Assembly: GCA_031278405.1 (NCBI GenBank)
Contig: JAITKL010000020.1
Location: forward strand, 1-8,136
Direction of reading: 5' to 3'
Origin: Endomicrobium sp.
GTDB lineage: Bacteria; Elusimicrobiota; Endomicrobiia; Endomicrobiales; Endomicrobiaceae
DNA length: 8,136 nt
The stretch's first letter is position 1, and every line of letters starts with the position of its first letter. Of the stretch, positions 7,088 to 8,136 are shown piece after piece. Made by a program: the position numbers and the translations under genes. The notes beneath the pieces are model-generated. The model had not been told where the DNA came from. It saw only the letters and a program-made list of their open reading frames with translations, and made no database searches.

Positions 7088-7666
7088 ATGGGAAAGTCAG
7101 TAAAAGGGACAAAAACAGAAAAACATTTATTAGAGTCATTTGCAGGAGAGTCGCAGGCAAGGATGAGATATACATATTTTGCGTCAAAAGCAAAAAAAGA
7201 AGGATTTGAGCAAATAGCAGCAATTTTCACAGAAACAGCGGATAACGAAAAGGAGCATGCGGAGAGATTCTTTAAATTTTTGGAAGGAGGGACTGTTGAG
7301 ATAAGTGGAACTTTTTCAGCGGGAATAATAAGCGATACAGCGGAAAACTTAAGGCTTGCGGCGGCAGGAGAGAACGAGGAATATACAAAACTTTATCCAA
7401 AAGCTGCAAAAGTTGCAGAAAAAGAGGGATTTTCGGAAATAGCAGAATGTTTTAGGTGGATTTGCGTAGCAGAGCAGCATCACGAGTTAAGGTATTTGGG
7501 ACTACTTGACAATCTTGAGAATGAGAAAGTTTTTAAAAAAGACATGTCAATAAGATGGAAATGTCGCAACTGTGGTTATGTTTATGAAAACAAAGAAGCA
7601 TTGGAAAAGTGTCCTGCGTGCCTGCACCCTAAAGCATACATGGAAGAATTAGCGGATAATTTCTAA
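7088..7666 (+). CDS. rbr: Rubrerythrin (NADH/rubredoxin-dependent peroxidase)
   Basis: A 192-residue classical rubrerythrin, a cytoplasmic peroxidase that reduces H2O2 to water. The ferritin-like four-helix domain (about 1-148) has all diiron ligands: E21 in AGESQAR, E54 and H57 in DNEKEHA, E95 and E98 in GENEEY, and E129 and H132 in AEQHHE. The C-terminal rubredoxin domain has C159 and C162 (CRNCGYVY), then C175 and C178 (CPAC). The ATG at 7088 is chosen because AAAGGAGG (7071-7078) lies nine bases upstream; the in-frame ATG at 7079 directly abuts that site and leaves no spacing. It follows dfx by 31 bases, shares that gene's A/G-ending codon choice, and is the last gene before the hairpin at 7697. 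It completes the path from superoxide to peroxide to water. Confidence 0.97.
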   Translation: MGKSVKGTKTEKHLLESFAGESQARMRYTYFASKAKKEGFEQIAAIFTETADNEKEHAERFFKFLEGGTVEISGTFSAGIISDTAENLRLAAAGENEEYTKLYPKAAKVAEKEGFSEIAECFRWICVAEQHHELRYLGLLDNLENEKVFKKDMSIRWKCRNCGYVYENKEALEKCPACLHPKAYMEELADNF

Positions 7667-7696
7667 ATTTGTTTCAATTAAAATTAGACATTAAAA

Positions 7697-7733
7697 TTTT
7701 CGGAGCGTAAAGGATTATTTTATGCTCCGAAAA
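7697..7733 (+). terminator. 15-bp hairpin closing the cluster
   Basis: Thirty bases after the rubrerythrin stop, TTTTCGGAGCGTAAA (7697-7711) pairs with TTTATGCTCCGAAAA (7719-7733) around a 7-base loop, with one G-T wobble. On the plus strand the right arm is followed by AACATTTT, so the U tract is displaced; on the minus strand a short TTTT follows the stem. It may act in both directions, ending the rbr transcript and any leftward transcription. The hairpin is seen directly; terminator function is inferred. Confidence 0.65.
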
Positions 7734-7982
7734 AACATTTTGTTGCAGATAAACTTAGAAAAACAGTTTTGAAAATATACAGGTAAGAATTTATCCTTAT
7801 CTATGACATAGTTTTAAATACGTTAATGCTTTAGCAATATAAAGATTACCATAAGTTAAGAATTTCTCCATTGTTACAATTCTCAACAAGAACATGACAT
7901 GTCTCATACCAAATCTAACAAACATAAATGCAACTTTTCGCTAAATTTAAAGAATTCAAAAAAAGAGGTATAAACGATAAAC
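7734..7982. other. Intergenic stretch with no supported gene
   Basis: About 250 bases between the hairpin and the end of the minus-strand methyltransferase gene. The only opening of note is a 42-codon minus-strand ORF (7797-7925), which lacks a ribosome site and matches no family I can name with confidence. It could be a remnant of an older gene. No tRNA, repeat array or clear promoter was seen. Confidence 0.5.
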
Positions 7983-8136
7983 TCAGGCGAACTTGCAAAT
8001 TTTAGATTTATATTTGCAATATATTATTTGTTTTTTTACAGTTTCATACATGATTATTGACGCCGCAACAGCAGCATTCAAAGATTTAGCTTTTCCATAC
8101 ATTGGAATTTTAAACGACATATGTATGGAAAAACTA
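7983..8136 (-). CDS. SpoU/TrmH-family RNA 2'-O-methyltransferase, C-terminal end (partial)
   Basis: Read on the minus strand from 8135 to the TGA at 7983-7985, 50 codons encode the end of a SpoU-type methyltransferase. The diagnostic family motif 3 is present as KIPMYGKAKSLNAAVAAS, matching the usual IPM-x-G-x-x-x-SLN-x-x-VAA form. It belongs to the trefoil-knot SAM-binding site and is followed by the closing helix (IIMYETVKKQ). Enzymes of this family methylate ribose 2'-OH groups in rRNA or tRNA. The tail after the helix is basic and ends CKFA. The rest of the gene lies beyond the window, so the target RNA and even the intactness of the gene cannot be judged. It converges on the redox cluster. 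Confidence 0.8.
   Translation of the reverse strand, partial: SFSIHMSFKIPMYGKAKSLNAAVAASIIMYETVKKQIIYCKYKSKICKFA
8091..8132. repeat. 12-bp perfect inverted repeat inside the methyltransferase gene
   Basis: TTTTCCATACAT at 8091-8102 is the exact reverse complement of ATGTATGGAAAA at 8121-8132, with an 18-base spacer. It lies within the coding sequence around the KIPMYGK codons and could form an mRNA stem. Function is unknown and it may be coincidental. Confidence 0.6.

Noticed and set aside
6900..7230. Minus-strand ORFs opposite dfx and rbr
   Set aside because: They are by-products of the purine-rich coding strand, giving low-complexity Ser/Leu/Phe-rich products over two well-identified genes.
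7797..7925. Minus-strand 42-codon ORF as a gene
   Set aside because: No ribosome site, no recognisable domain and an in-frame stop just upstream. A vague likeness to N-termini of some radical SAM proteins is too weak to claim.
1..8136. tRNA, rRNA, CRISPR array, insertion sequence or riboswitch
   Set aside because: No cloverleaf, regularly spaced repeat array, transposase motif with terminal repeats, or known riboswitch core was seen on reading both strands.

Overview
The window is AT-rich DNA with clostridia-like anaerobic redox genes beside large, heavily decayed pseudogenes. That mix fits a strictly anaerobic bacterium whose genome is eroding, such as a host-associated Elusimicrobiota/Endomicrobium-type gut symbiont. 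The taxonomic suggestion is inference; no rRNA or marker gene is present to prove it.

Layout: (1) Positions 3-505 hold a frameshifted, probably internally deleted remnant that reads like the end of a BatD-type protein. (2) About 527-3083 is one long ruin of an M16 (PqqL-type) zinc peptidase. Its conserved blocks can still be read in order from the N-terminal HxxEH motif to the C-terminus, but they are scattered over three frames with many stops. (3) From 3117 to about 7733 lies an intact plus-strand gene cluster: a promoter, rubredoxin, a NifS/IscS-like protein, IscU, a 68-residue ten-cysteine protein, a flavodiiron protein (FprA), a desulfoferrodoxin-type superoxide reductase and a rubrerythrin, closed by a 15-bp hairpin. 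(4) About 250 bases follow with no convincing gene. (5) A minus-strand SpoU/TrmH-type RNA methyltransferase enters from the right edge; only its last 50 codons are in the window.

The cluster combines a complete anaerobic oxygen-defence set with an iron-sulfur scaffold module. Rubredoxin can pass electrons to the flavodiiron protein (O2 or NO reduction), to the superoxide reductase and to rubrerythrin (peroxide reduction). IscU would rebuild the clusters that oxygen damages.

The most striking observation is that the cysteine-desulfurase-like protein has lost the lysine that should hold pyridoxal phosphate (Leu at residue 206), along with several other cofactor and substrate contacts. It keeps the loop cysteine (C329), the intact reading frame and the adjacent iscU, and it has a Cys/His-rich C-terminal tail. 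It is unlikely to be a working cysteine desulfurase and may instead act as a cysteine-donating partner of IscU. The unfamiliar ten-cysteine protein next to iscU could belong to the same module.
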